Part shown: positions 9,365 through 19,200 of the stretch, piece after piece
Layout of the letters: every line of letters begins with the position of its first letter
Numbering within the stretch: position 1 is the first letter of the stretch
Origin: Sergeia podlipaevii
Taxonomy: Eukaryota; Euglenozoa; Kinetoplastea; Trypanosomatida; Trypanosomatidae
NCBI GenBank assembly: GCA_030849805.1
Contig: JASANZ010002049.1
Location: 1-39,231 of the forward strand
Direction: 5' to 3'
DNA: 39,231 nt
Notes under the pieces: model-generated
The model's database searches: none
Seen by the model: only the letters and a program-made list of their open reading frames with translations
Told to the model about the DNA's origin: nothing
Program-made: the position numbers and the translations under genes

Positions 9365-12300
9365 TTAGAAGTAACTGTGACCAAAGCAGTAGTATCCTGC
9401 CCATGCACGTGGCGAGTAGCGTAGAGAGTCTTCTTGGTCCAAGAGAGCCCTCACTGCGTGCGCCATGCAGACTGCCCTGTGACGCAGCATGTCGCTCTCC
9501 ACCGTCTTGGGCTGCTCCATGTCTGCGCCTGCCATCATGCCGATACCTGTACTGGCCGACACGGCACGATCAGTTGCGTTGCTGAGTCCTTGCGCTGCAC
9601 GTTTGGCAGCTCCCCTGCCTTCATATTGAAGAGTGTAGAAGCGCGCAAACAGATCTACCGGCTGCATGTCCGGTGTGCACCACTGGCCTGCCACCACGCA
9701 CGGCACTCCTCCACTGAAAAAGCCACGCAAGAGCTGCAAGATGTTATCGCGTGTACCCTTCACGTGCCGCGCGGACATGTTCGTGTTTGATAACACCACC
9801 AGCTCCGCAAAGAGTTCCATGCGAGCAACTTCGGTAGCACGTAGCACAGCCACTGCGTCATGGTCCGTCACAACGCATATACCCGCTGCCTCGCTTAGTA
9901 CCTCCACGTGGCTGACACCGTAGCTACTAGCGGCGTGATCCAAATTTTCTCGCCTATCCGCGCCGTGCGAGAGCATTCCACCACTCATCCGAGATGCTGT
10001 ACCGACAGCACTGCCTCGGGAGGCCGCAGCGGATGTGGTGCTCGTAGCAAAATGCAGGAGACGTGACTTGGGCAGCAGGCCACGCAGGACGTTCATGTCA
10101 TCGACAAGCACCTCTGAGTTGGCAAGAACAGGCGTCGTAGGTTGGGCCTTCGCCTCCTCAGCCGCCAGCCTCGCCTTGGCATTCGCCAATGTCTCCATAA
10201 TCTGCTGTGCCTCCGTGACGGAGCGCACCGCGTCGAAAGGAAAGAGTAGACAAATACCATCGGTAGAGGCCGAGTCATCAGTCGGCTGAGATACTACGAC
10301 ATCGCGGTGGAGAGCGCGTTGGCGCACTCGCTGCGCACTAAGGTCAGAGAAGGCACACTGCGTAGCAGAGAAGGCTAACTGCAGGCAGACATCCTCGATA
10401 AGGAAGTGGCAGCTTGAGGAACCGCTAACGCTATGACCGGCGCTCGCACTGTCCTTCGAGGTGATCAAGGCGTTGAAAGGCACCAGCCACAGGCTCCCGC
10501 TGGGGATGATAGTGAGGACGCCATCGCGCGTGTTGAAGTGCAAGTCAAGCGCGCGGATGAAGTCAATGATAGGGTAGACAAAAATGCAGTAGAGCACTTC
10601 CAGCGGTTCAATCCACGCCTTGCGGTGCACGGTAGTGATGATCTCCGCTGCAATCGGCTCATTGCCAACAGGGTCAAGGTGAAGGCCCGCACGCACACTG
10701 TTGAGCAGCGCCGTCACAGAAGTCCCAAAGTCTTTGGCGACGTTGATTTCAACGAAGCGCAACTCCGGAGACTGCGGGATGACCCACATAAGCACGGATT
10801 CCTGCACCACGTACTCGCTGTTCCCCACGGACCAGTCGAACCGCTTGTTCATGAAGTAGTACACTAGAGGGGACTTGATCTCGCGCGAGATCGCGACGAT
10901 CTGATCCAACGTCGGCTTCACCGCAAAGTTGGCCTTCATTTTCTCAAAGAGAACGTCGCGTAGTGAACAAATATGCGAGGCTTCCAGCAGTTCCACCGCC
11001 TCTGAGTAGCGGAACGTGCTCGCCGCAATGGCGACGCGGTAGTGGTTACTGGTGTCAATCATCAAGTCGGCGTATGTGACAGGCACAGCACGTCGCAGCT
11101 GCGCGCGGCCTCGAATGGCAGCCTTCTTTGTGATTGCGGCGGCCACACGCTCCCCATCACCGCTTGCACTGCCCTCTTCCCCGACGAGAGTTGCGCTGGT
11201 GCCGTTGCCACTGCTGCCCTCAATCAAGACGCTGCTCTGCCTCATGTCAAGAGACGCCACCTCACCGGTGGAGGAAATCACCAGCTGCCCCTGCTGCCCT
11301 GGGGTCGCTGGCTCCGCACGCATCTTCTCCCATCGCCACGCACCCTCCAGCAGTTGATTCTCCGCCAAAGTGTAGTTGGCCCTCTGCCAACTGACAATGG
11401 CACTAAACGTAAGTCCAGTGGCTTCCAGCAGCGTATCGTTGAGCTGCTCGCCGTACTCAATAACGCTGGCAAACTGCGTCTGCGCGAGCGCAAGTTGGTA
11501 GGTGGCAAGGTAGAGGTGGCCAAGGTGGGTTGCAATGATGCCCTTGAGGAGCGCATGTTCGGCCAGCTTTTCTTCCGTGCAGCGTTGCACGTCGCCCCAC
11601 AGTTCGCTCAACATAATGCACTCATAGTAGTGTAAGTCGCAGGTGCCCTGCCAACTCAGTCCCGTAGGGGCCTCAGAGTCAAAAGTCAGCTGTGCCAGGA
11701 AGCATGCCACTGAAGTAAGAGCGTCCGCAACTACCTCTAGCAGCTCCTCGCCCGTGGATCCACCCACGCGCTGGGCGATCGCGGATGCCTCGGACCACAT
11801 GCGAACTGCCTCCTGCACACGCAAGGCACGCTCCCACTCCGCCACAAAGCCTACCGTGTGGGACACCACCAACTCAGTACCAGGAACGACAAAACAGTCA
11901 TCCTCTGTCAGCTCGGGTGGGGTGTGCTCGCGCGTCTTCTCCAATATTAAGGTGGCAGCCTCATGACAGCGGTGAAACAGTGCAGTCTGCACACCACGCC
12001 TAGCCTTCTGCATCGCTGTTCCCCAGGCTGCGTTGCGCGACTGGGTGGCCACACCCAACGCCAGCTCAAATGCACGATCCGCCTCCTCAAGATCGCCCTT
12101 GTCAAGGTGCGCCATGCCCTCGTCCGCCAAGATTTCATAGCTCAGGCGCTGCAGATTGCTGGACACCACTGACATCCACTCCCGGTTCTTCCTTGCGACT
12201 GCAATACGCATCGCCTCATTCCATGCCATGTACGCCGCGTCAGGGTTGCGGTGAACATACTCGACGCAGCCGTGGTCAAACAGGACCTGAAACTGTTCCT

Positions 12301-13810
12301 CGGCACTCAGCAGCGACATCTTCTCCGGATTCAGCACATCCTCCAGCGTGGTGGCGCGAGGGACGGTGAGGGCAGCGGTGCTGCCACTGCCATCCGCACC
12401 CACCACGCCAGAATGAACCTTTTCGCCGTCCGCATCGCCGCCTTCCTGCCGCTCCTCCTCCTCCTCCTCTTGCAGTGACTCATCATCGTCTGCGCAGGGA
12501 AGCGTAGCACCGGTGCTCGACCACATCCCTGTAGGCGCAGTGGACGCCACACCATGCGGCGGACGTACATTGATCCCGTTAGCACGTGCGCCTGCATCCA
12601 TCATCGTAGCGGCCGTGGTGGGGACACAGTGATAGAACTCACTGTTGCGTACTGCTAGGTCGTCGCTTGGGAGTTTCGTGGATGCCACAGCAGGGGCCTG
12701 TGGCTCTGTTTGCTCCTGCTGCTGCTGTTTCAGCTGAGAAGGCCGCGTGTTGCGCTCCAGCGCCATTAACTCTGAGCGGACCTCATATGCGGAGCGGCTC
12801 GCATCACTAGTGGCTACGGTGCTTGCAATCTTCGCCCGCTCCGCAAAGCGTTCGCGAAGACGCCGCAGATGCGCCTCCGAAACTTTTGTAGACTGCTTGA
12901 AGCCCAACGCGGGTGCCGGAGGTCTTGGCTGAGGTCTAGAAATGTGAGTCCTGCTTTGGCTTACCGAGCTGCTGGCCGCCATGTCGTCCAGCCCTACAGC
13001 GCCGCCACCACCGGCGGCAGTGGCAGCGATACTGGCGGCACCTACGCCCGCCCTTGTTGCTGCTGTTGCTGAAGCCGCGGCGTGTGTGTGAGTGCCGGAC
13101 CCACGGGGCAGTGGGTCAATAGATGGCCGTTCTCTTCGGTTTCGGAGAGGTGGCAGAGCGGTACCGGAGAAACTGGCGCTGTAAGCGGTGGTGCCTTCCT
13201 CCTCCGCCGCCGCCGCAGCAGCGGAGGCCCCTTCAGCGCCGCCAGCAGCCACCAGCTGTGGGGCCACATGTAAGGCGCGCTGCCGGTTGGCGGCGACCAC
13301 AACGGCGATGCGCTCCTGGAGTGCCTCAAAGATATCGGTTTCAGTGACGTCGAGATGAATGATGCGGGGGTTCTTCTCAACCAGAGCCAATAGCTGACGA
13401 CCCCCAAATACCGTAATCGGGTTGCCACGCAGGCTGAGGGAGGTCACTCCAAGATGGCTTTCCAGTACCTGGCACAGCGCCTCCACAGTGGTATTGTCCG
13501 CCCCGTTGCGGTCCATGTTAATCACTGTTAAGGTCTCAAACTCGCCGATGAGACGTATCACGGGACGCAGGCCCTTGGGACCCAGATAGTTGTTGGCGAG
13601 CACTAGACGCTCCAGGGGGCAGCATCCTGAGCGGTCCTGCATGTGGCGCACCAGGGTTGAGTTGACACGACATCCTTCCTCAGCGCAGTAACACTGGTAG
13701 AGGTGAATCATCTTCTCAATACCAGTGAAAGTAACCTCGGGGGAGGTGATGCCACAGCCCTCCGCGCTGCTTTGCTCTTCCCGTGGTGTGGGGGATGCTA
13801 CCTCGGTCAT
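9365..13810 (-). CDS. LRR-TPR-CHAT domain protein, probably catalytically inactive protease homologue
   Basis: 1481 residues. Residues about 45-170 hold RNI-type LRRs (LERLVLANNYLGPKGL, LTVINMDRNGADNTTVEAL, VTSLSLRGNPI). Residues about 185-480 are low-complexity (Ala, Gln, Glu-rich). Residues about 500-830 contain TPR-like helix pairs (for example ADEGMAHLDKGDLEEADRAF). The C-terminal about 500 residues form a CHAT (caspase HetF associated with TPRs) domain: the VLTIIPSGSLWLVPFNAL strand signature at about 1100-1117 and the GVPCVVAGQW plus FARFYTL end motif at about 1365-1392. In active CHAT proteases the His lies in an HFAxHG motif and the Cys in an LSACxT motif. Here they read HFATST (about 1249) and LSNTNM (about 1340), so both appear lost. 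The GTG-initiated longer frame was rejected for ATG 13810; ATG 13711 is an alternative. Confidence 0.88.
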   Translation of the reverse strand: MTEVASPTPREEQSSAEGCGITSPEVTFTGIEKMIHLYQCYCAEEGCRVNSTLVRHMQDRSGCCPLERLVLANNYLGPKGLRPVIRLIGEFETLTVINMDRNGADNTTVEALCQVLESHLGVTSLSLRGNPITVFGGRQLLALVEKNPRIIHLDVTETDIFEALQERIAVVVAANRQRALHVAPQLVAAGGAEGASAAAAAAEEEGTTAYSASFSGTALPPLRNRRERPSIDPLPRGSGTHTHAAASATAATRAGVGAASIAATAAGGGGAVGLDDMAASSSVSQSRTHISRPQPRPPAPALGFKQSTKVSEAHLRRLRERFAERAKIASTVATSDASRSAYEVRSELMALERNTRPSQLKQQQQEQTEPQAPAVASTKLPSDDLAVRNSEFYHCVPTTAATMMDAGARANGINVRPPHGVASTAPTGMWSSTGATLPCADDDESLQEEEEEERQEGGDADGEKVHSGVVGADGSGSTAALTVPRATTLEDVLNPEKMSLLSAEEQFQVLFDHGCVEYVHRNPDAAYMAWNEAMRIAVARKNREWMSVVSSNLQRLSYEILADEGMAHLDKGDLEEADRAFELALGVATQSRNAAWGTAMQKARRGVQTALFHRCHEAATLILEKTREHTPPELTEDDCFVVPGTELVVSHTVGFVAEWERALRVQEAVRMWSEASAIAQRVGGSTGEELLEVVADALTSVACFLAQLTFDSEAPTGLSWQGTCDLHYYECIMLSELWGDVQRCTEEKLAEHALLKGIIATHLGHLYLATYQLALAQTQFASVIEYGEQLNDTLLEATGLTFSAIVSWQRANYTLAENQLLEGAWRWEKMRAEPATPGQQGQLVISSTGEVASLDMRQSSVLIEGSSGNGTSATLVGEEGSASGDGERVAAAITKKAAIRGRAQLRRAVPVTYADLMIDTSNHYRVAIAASTFRYSEAVELLEASHICSLRDVLFEKMKANFAVKPTLDQIVAISREIKSPLVYYFMNKRFDWSVGNSEYVVQESVLMWVIPQSPELRFVEINVAKDFGTSVTALLNSVRAGLHLDPVGNEPIAAEIITTVHRKAWIEPLEVLYCIFVYPIIDFIRALDLHFNTRDGVLTIIPSGSLWLVPFNALITSKDSASAGHSVSGSSSCHFLIEDVCLQLAFSATQCAFSDLSAQRVRQRALHRDVVVSQPTDDSASTDGICLLFPFDAVRSVTEAQQIMETLANAKARLAAEEAKAQPTTPVLANSEVLVDDMNVLRGLLPKSRLLHFATSTTSAAASRGSAVGTASRMSGGMLSHGADRRENLDHAASSYGVSHVEVLSEAAGICVVTDHDAVAVLRATEVARMELFAELVVLSNTNMSARHVKGTRDNILQLLRGFFSGGVPCVVAGQWCTPDMQPVDLFARFYTLQYEGRGAAKRAAQGLSNATDRAVSASTGIGMMAGADMEQPKTVESDMLRHRAVCMAHAVRALLDQEDSLRYSPRAWAGYYCFGHSYF

Positions 13811-14370
13811 ACCGTCCACAGAAAACACAGACCAGAAAGAAAAAAAAACAAGAGAAGAAAACCAAGCGCGAGTGTGTATATGTGAGAGATGGGAGGGAGA
13901 TGTAACTACACACTGGAAAAAAAACCTTCTGTGTGTACTCTAAAAAAAACACGGCAGAATATATATATATATTCCTGAAACATGACGAGAAAAAAAAGAG
14001 AAAAAAAGAAAAAATAATAATGCAGTAGCGCTACTGATTCCAGGCAGCATGCAACTGAGGGGTGGTAGCAGAACCAAGACAACTGATGTATCATTACAAG
14101 TGAAGTATAGTGCAAGATGATAGCGTACTCCCGTCTCATCCAGGTTTCCCGCTTCATTCTTTGTACTTGGTGCTTTACAAGCTATACTGCGTCGTGCCAG
14201 AAATCCGACACATCAACAAATTTTTTTTAAAACAAGTTTATGATTAATCGCTGATAACTTAACAATATATTGATACCATCCTTCATTTTCTTTTTTTCCT
14301 TAGAAAATGAAAAAAAAATTCGATTGTGCTCAAAATGCAGTGACACACCTTCGAAGCCACCCCAGACTGA
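13811..14370. other. Intergenic spacer
   Basis: This holds the leader of the LRR-TPR-CHAT gene and the 3' UTR of the Nop9-like gene. It is A-rich, with A-runs near 13840, 13918, 13944 and 13988, a (TA)n run at about 13959-13971 and a T8 run near 14221. No RNA gene is recognised. Confidence 0.6.
13913..13914 (-). promoter_or_regulatory. Nearest plausible acceptor AG for the LRR-TPR-CHAT gene
   Basis: A T-rich tract (13915-13930) ends in CCAG at 13913-13914, with a second AG at 13906-13907. From there to ATG 13810 the leader (about 95 nt) is pyrimidine-rich and lacks AG. Confidence 0.4.
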
Positions 14371-16677
14371 TTAGGCAAGAAGCATACGGCGAAGCAGCGT
14401 CTGCACGCGGACTTGCCGCTGCGCGGTAGCCATCCAGTCGTCCGGCCGATGCACGTACTGCTCCACGCAGCACTTGGTAAACACCTTCCGTGCCACAAAG
14501 CGACGAGCATCAGCTGCAGAGAGGGCTTCCTCGCCCACAGGAGCCTCGCCTTGTTCTCCTGCCTCTGCACCTTCATTGCCACCACCGCTAGCCCCTGTAC
14601 CAGCATTGTAGTCCTTGTAGCTCTCATAGATAGGCACTAGTGCCTTGACAAGCTGCTCCTTTACAGACACACTAGACACGTCATAGATCGTCTCCACCAC
14701 GTAAGCACCATACTTGTCTCCACACAGAAGTGAGAGGTGGGGCTGCAGGCGGCGCAGCAGCCTCAATGACACCTCGCTTTCCATTTTAGCACTTCCCTGC
14801 GCGGTGCCGCTTGCCACGGCGGCTGCTGCTGCCCGACTGCTGCTGTTTGCGCGGCGTGCAGTGGAGGCGCGCAGGTACTGCTGGAGCACCAAGCTACCGC
14901 CATGATGTTGAGACACCGCCACAAGATCCTCCACGCGCAGTTTATCCACAGAGTTCTGCAGGAGAGCACTCGTGTCGGGCTGGAAGTGCAACAGACACCG
15001 CGCAACTACGTAACCCGCATCGCCCATGCTAGTCTCAACAAGGAAATACTGAGCCGCACCCTTTGGCGTTCGCGCCTTGGCAGTGCGGCATAGCTGCGCG
15101 CACACCTCTCGCTGTAGAGAAGCTGGAACCGCAAAGTAGCGCGCGTTCTGGGCCTCGTCCTTCTGCATCTGCTCATTCATGTCAAGCGGGACCGCCAGCG
15201 TAGTGGCAGAATCCTTGTTCGCCTCCTCGCCCTCCGGCACCTCAATGGAGCCGCTAAAGGCACACTTACGAGCAAACGTTGTCAGCGCTCCAGCGAGTGC
15301 GGAGATGTCCATAAAGGCCTCCAAACGTGGCAGTAGCACTCGTTCCCAGAGCAGCGTGAGATGCGCAGCAGTGGGGGCGTAAAGAGCCAAGTCGCGCAGC
15401 ACGAAGCCAGTCTGCATCACAAGCTCACTGCCAGGACAGAGCAACTTATCCAGAGAGTCTTCTACAATGCGCAAAGCACGGGACCAGCAGCACTGCTCCA
15501 ACTTGCTGTTGATATCCTCGCTCTTCTCTGTGTCGAGTTTTCCATCGTCCTCGTCGTCGCCACTGCTCTCCGCGAGAGCCATAAGAAGCTTGTTCCCTGC
15601 CGCTGCAGCCACAGCGTCCTTGTTCGATTGCCGCTGCGCCACCTTATCCCCTAACGCAATGACCCACGCTGGAGTGGGGACTTTGATATAGGCTTGAAAT
15701 ACATGACATCCTAGCGGGTCGGTGAGGAGCACACGCAGAAGTGGCTCTCCCTTATAAGACAACCCTTCAAGCCTCTGTCGTACCGCACAGTCTGCTGCAC
15801 TGCCCGCCTCACACACACGCAGAAGACTCTGTACCACAAAACTGGTCGTTGGAGCCTGAACCGCCGCCATCCAAGTCTCCACCGCACTCGCAGTGTTGTA
15901 CTCGCGGCCGTAGCCTTCCTCGAGCGCCTTCACCATGGCCTCTGCAAGTGTGCCAAGAAGACTAGAAAAGACAACAGGGTGCGCAGGCATGGGTGCATTG
16001 CGGATGGGGAAGCCTCCCAGGACGAGAACAACAGAACGAAGAGCACGAGAACCAACTTCGTGGACGAGCAGATCTTCTGCCTTCTCCGTCAGTTCCTCCA
16101 CCATTGACCGCATGAGCGTAGCGGAGCTGGGAACGCCGCTGCCGGTGTGAATACCCGCGCCTCCCTCTGTCATCTCTGCTTCATACTTCTCTGGCTCCTC
16201 CGCTTCAAGCGTGCTCAGCGCCAGCGACACACTCGCGACGAGTGTCTCCATCATATAGCTGGCTACAGGGGAGGTAATAAGGTCAGTAATGTGACCCAGA
16301 AACAAGAAAAGCAAAGATTTACTATGAAGCAGCAACGCGTTCCTCAAGGCAGCCTCAATCACGCGACAGACAGTGCCATTGCGCAGAAGGTGGAACGTAG
16401 AATCCGCCCGCAGTAATTTGATGACTTCCACAAAAACGCTATCCACAATGCCAGCAAGCGCACTGGGGTCACCGCTGCCACTCGTATGCTCTGCAAGCAC
16501 CCGCTGCACAGACTGGAAATAAGCCATTGTGCGCTCTCGGTTCTTCTTCTCAGCCCTCTCCTGTTTCCTTCGCTCAGCCTTCTGCTCTGGGTTGAGCTCA
16601 CTGAAGCGCACAAACGTGTTGGCGGCATCGCTGTCCCCCTCGCGCGGCCGCTTCCCCCATCGTGCGGGAGCTGACAT
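14371..16677 (-). CDS. NOP9: Nop9-like Pumilio-repeat RNA-binding protein
   Basis: 768 residues. Nop9 is a nucleolar PUF-type protein that binds 18S pre-rRNA and is needed for small-subunit maturation. A short basic N-terminus (RWGKRPREGD, then QKAERRKQERAEKKNRER) is followed by AYFQSVQRVL and VDSVFVEVIKLL, the family's usual opening helices. Degenerate PUF repeats then run to the C-terminus, for example NGTVCRVIEAALR, DPLGCHVFQAYIK, DAGYVVARCLLHF, HHGGSLVLQQYL and DKYGAYVVETIYD. The protein ends with KCCVEQYVHRPDDW and a basic helix, as Nop9 proteins do. An acidic linker (SSGDDEDDGKLDTEKSEDI, about residues 375-393) separates the two halves. The start is ATG 16677; the 39 extra upstream codons begin at TTG and encode a poly-Lys and poly-Leu stretch from the pyrimidine tract. 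A different nucleolar PUF is possible. Confidence 0.8.
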   Translation of the reverse strand: MSAPARWGKRPREGDSDAANTFVRFSELNPEQKAERRKQERAEKKNRERTMAYFQSVQRVLAEHTSGSGDPSALAGIVDSVFVEVIKLLRADSTFHLLRNGTVCRVIEAALRNALLLHSKSLLFLFLGHITDLITSPVASYMMETLVASVSLALSTLEAEEPEKYEAEMTEGGAGIHTGSGVPSSATLMRSMVEELTEKAEDLLVHEVGSRALRSVVLVLGGFPIRNAPMPAHPVVFSSLLGTLAEAMVKALEEGYGREYNTASAVETWMAAVQAPTTSFVVQSLLRVCEAGSAADCAVRQRLEGLSYKGEPLLRVLLTDPLGCHVFQAYIKVPTPAWVIALGDKVAQRQSNKDAVAAAAGNKLLMALAESSGDDEDDGKLDTEKSEDINSKLEQCCWSRALRIVEDSLDKLLCPGSELVMQTGFVLRDLALYAPTAAHLTLLWERVLLPRLEAFMDISALAGALTTFARKCAFSGSIEVPEGEEANKDSATTLAVPLDMNEQMQKDEAQNARYFAVPASLQREVCAQLCRTAKARTPKGAAQYFLVETSMGDAGYVVARCLLHFQPDTSALLQNSVDKLRVEDLVAVSQHHGGSLVLQQYLRASTARRANSSSRAAAAAVASGTAQGSAKMESEVSLRLLRRLQPHLSLLCGDKYGAYVVETIYDVSSVSVKEQLVKALVPIYESYKDYNAGTGASGGGNEGAEAGEQGEAPVGEEALSAADARRFVARKVFTKCCVEQYVHRPDDWMATAQRQVRVQTLLRRMLLA

Positions 16678-16704
16678 CTGACAGGCACAGAAACACGCAA
16701 GTGA

Positions 16705-16706
16705 CT
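16705..16706 (-). promoter_or_regulatory. Predicted spliced-leader acceptor for the Nop9-like gene
   Basis: A long CT-rich tract (16715-16749) is followed by TTAAG at 16705-16706, giving a 27-nt 5' UTR. A second AG at 16678-16679 touches the ATG directly. Either one rules out the longer upstream reading frame. Confidence 0.55.
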
Positions 16707-18718
16707 TAATTAAACAGAGAGAGAAGAAGAGAAGAAGAGAAAGAAGATTTTCTTTCTTGAGACTCCTTCTTTTTTTTTTTTTTTCGTAGCTCAACTAGAC
16801 ACCAGCAATTACAAAAGATGAAAAATAAAAAGAATAAGAATCCTCTTCTTCGCTCCTACAATGCGAGTGCAATGTGTGAATGTCAATAAAAAATCCCTTT
16901 CTCTCTCTATATATGTATATATATATACGTGTGAGAGAGAAACAATAGCTCTCCTTTCTATGAGCAAACCATTTCAAAAAAAAAAAAAAGAAGAAGAATA
17001 AGAAAACAAAGATACACATGAAGAGAAAGGCAGCTAATCAATGCCCAGCATAGCAGGCAATCCACATGCTCACACACCTTCTACGAATTCTCTCACGACG
17101 TACAAACTGATGCGTGCTAGAACGAAAGACACAACAAAGCCTGGATGGCAACTGCCCCAAGTAGCTTCAGAGTTTGAATGATCATTTCATTTCTTCATTT
17201 TTACCTTTTTCGAACCACATTATACTAAAAATTAAAAATTAAAAAAAAAACATTGCTTGATAACAGACTGATGGGACAGTTGAACTCATTCCATCAAAAA
17301 AGAAAGAAGGGAAAATAGGTTTGAAAGGTCCTTTTTCACCTCCACAAGCATGCATATTTACGTAATCTAATTTCGTTTTGCGAAACAAATAGATAAGTGA
17401 AAAACGCTAAGCAAAAACATAAATAAATAAATAAAAACCCATTCCTCTACAACGCCAATAAATTTTGTTCTTCACAAATATGGCTATATTATCTTCTTTT
17501 CTTTTTTTCTCCTACCAGCTTCAGATTTACAGTAACAACACCACAGAGGAAAGTTATACTGCCCGTAGCGTTTTGCTTTAACATAAAAGGGTGAAAAAAA
17601 AGAGGTAAAAAAAAGTATATAATTCCGTTTTGTACACATTTTTTCCCTTGTAATTGGTTCTCTCTCTCTCTCTGTTAATAATAATAAAGGGGATTCTCTC
17701 TTCCAATATAAATCACTAACAACAAAGGAAAAAAATATGTATATAAAGATAAACAGTTACCAGCGGATTTATCATTAACCCCCCATTACTCAGCAATAAT
17801 ATATATATTAAAAAAGGACCTCTAGAATGCCGGAAATCTGCTTGCTCCCTTCTCTCCAGCACTACGAAAATGAGTGCATAAGACACCTTGTGCACCTATA
17901 AGATATGTACAGACGCATATACAGAGGGATAGCAAAATATCACTATACATTTCTTTGATGAAGTGAGCATCCAACTTACCCACCTTCTCGTTCTCCTGCG
18001 TGAAGAGGCGCAGATATTTATAAGTGTACGCCGTAAAACCAAGAGAAAAGAAAAAAGGAAAAAAAAAGTGGGTGTGCATTCAAACAATAAATGCAAATGC
18101 TGTCAGCAAATGATATAAGTGAACAAAGGAGGAGGAGGGGGAGAGTAATGCACAGATATTTATTGGAATAAAAAAAAAAGAAATAAAACCAGAGAACCAA
18201 TAAGGAAAAAAATGAAACAGTATCAAAATGACACTATGTAATATGTACATATACAGAAGAAAAAAAAAAAACAAGGAAGAAAAACAGAGAAAATTTCCCG
18301 ATAACTGAAAAAAGAAAAGAAAAAAAGGGGGGAAAAATAATATTAAAAAAACATTAAATAATCTCATATATTTTGTAAAAGAAGGTGTGGGTAAAAACTA
18401 CTTTTGCCTTCTCATTTCTCCATAAACTCATATATTTTTACTGAGCTCAAGCTAGTCTCTGTAAAAAATGATACTATATCAACACCTATATCATGTGAGT
18501 CGCGTGTGCCTTGTAGATTTTTTTTTCCAGCAAAGCTCCCTCTACGCGCTACAATGACAACACCTCCTCACTCTATCTCTCCCCATCTCGGCTAACTGAA
18601 AATATGGACACAGCTCTCACATATGGACACAACATAACACCACTGAAAAAAAGAAACCATCTGCACACATAAAAATAGAGAGAGAAATGGAAAAAAAAAA
18701 AGTTATCCAATATGATGC

Positions 18719-18720
<2 letters not shown>

Positions 18721-18752
<32 letters not shown>
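18721..18752. repeat. (CT)n microsatellite, about 16 units
   Basis: An uninterrupted CT run, (GA)n in the transcript, in the presumed 3' UTR of the MFS transporter. A second (CT)n tract lies about 175 bp further right. Confidence 0.9.
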
Positions 18753-18760
<8 letters not shown>

Positions 18761-18926
18761 GTGTCTGTGTGTACGTCGACTACGCTTCACAGAGTATGTT
18801 TCCTTGAGCGCAAAAGCTAAGTAGTGCAGTTACAGGTTGAACGGCGGTCCCGAATTGGAAAATGAATTTGCTGCCATAAAAACACAAAAAGAGGATAGAT
18901 ACCATAATTTTTGTTTTCTCTCTTTA

Positions 18927-18953
18927 TCTCTCTCTCTCTCTCTCTCTCTCTCT
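18927..18953. repeat. (CT)n microsatellite, about 13 units
   Basis: The second member of the pair in the transporter's 3' UTR, again (GA)n in the RNA sense. Confidence 0.9.
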
Positions 18954-19200
18954 TTAAAATTGCTTTTTTAAATCTTTTATATGTTAAAAGGTTTTATTTT
19001 ATTTTCAAAGTAAACCAAATGCCTTAAAACTTTTTTTTTTTAAGGTACAGCTGGTGTAGGCAGTAAAAGGTAAAATTTATAACAACTACTGCTGCATCAG
19101 TAACGCAGAAAGTAAATAAATAAATAAAACCATGCAGGGGGGGGGAGAAGGGGTTAGCGGCTCAAGAGCACACGTGATCAAGCAACGAGTTGCAGAGGAG

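Larger units (their letters stand above)
16678..19200. other. Longest gene-free spacer (2.5 kb)
   Basis: This lies between the Nop9-like gene and the MFS transporter, so it is mostly the transporter's long 3' UTR. It is AT-rich with many A- and T-runs. Two long (CT)n tracts (18721-18752 and 18927-18953) are (GA)n in the RNA. A shorter one lies at about 17659-17673. A stretch at about 17822-18020 has more balanced composition than its surroundings but codes for nothing convincing. I looked for tRNA A/B boxes and snoRNA C/D boxes and found none that pair properly. Confidence 0.6.

Noticed and set aside
13811..13828. Six-codon N-terminal extension of the LRR-TPR-CHAT protein
   Set aside because: It would begin at GTG. 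Trypanosomatid nuclear genes start at ATG, so ATG 13810 was used.
16678..16794. 39-codon extension of the Nop9-like protein
   Set aside because: It begins at TTG and crosses the predicted pyrimidine tract and acceptor. It encodes Lys- and Leu-runs from simple sequence.
17950..18110. Possible C/D-box snoRNA (a TGATGA near 17955)
   Set aside because: No D box at a suitable distance on the same strand and no terminal stem.
17822..18367. Overlapping minus-strand frames in the long spacer
   Set aside because: They are mostly Phe/Leu/Ser from A-runs on the plus strand, show no codon preference and match no domain.
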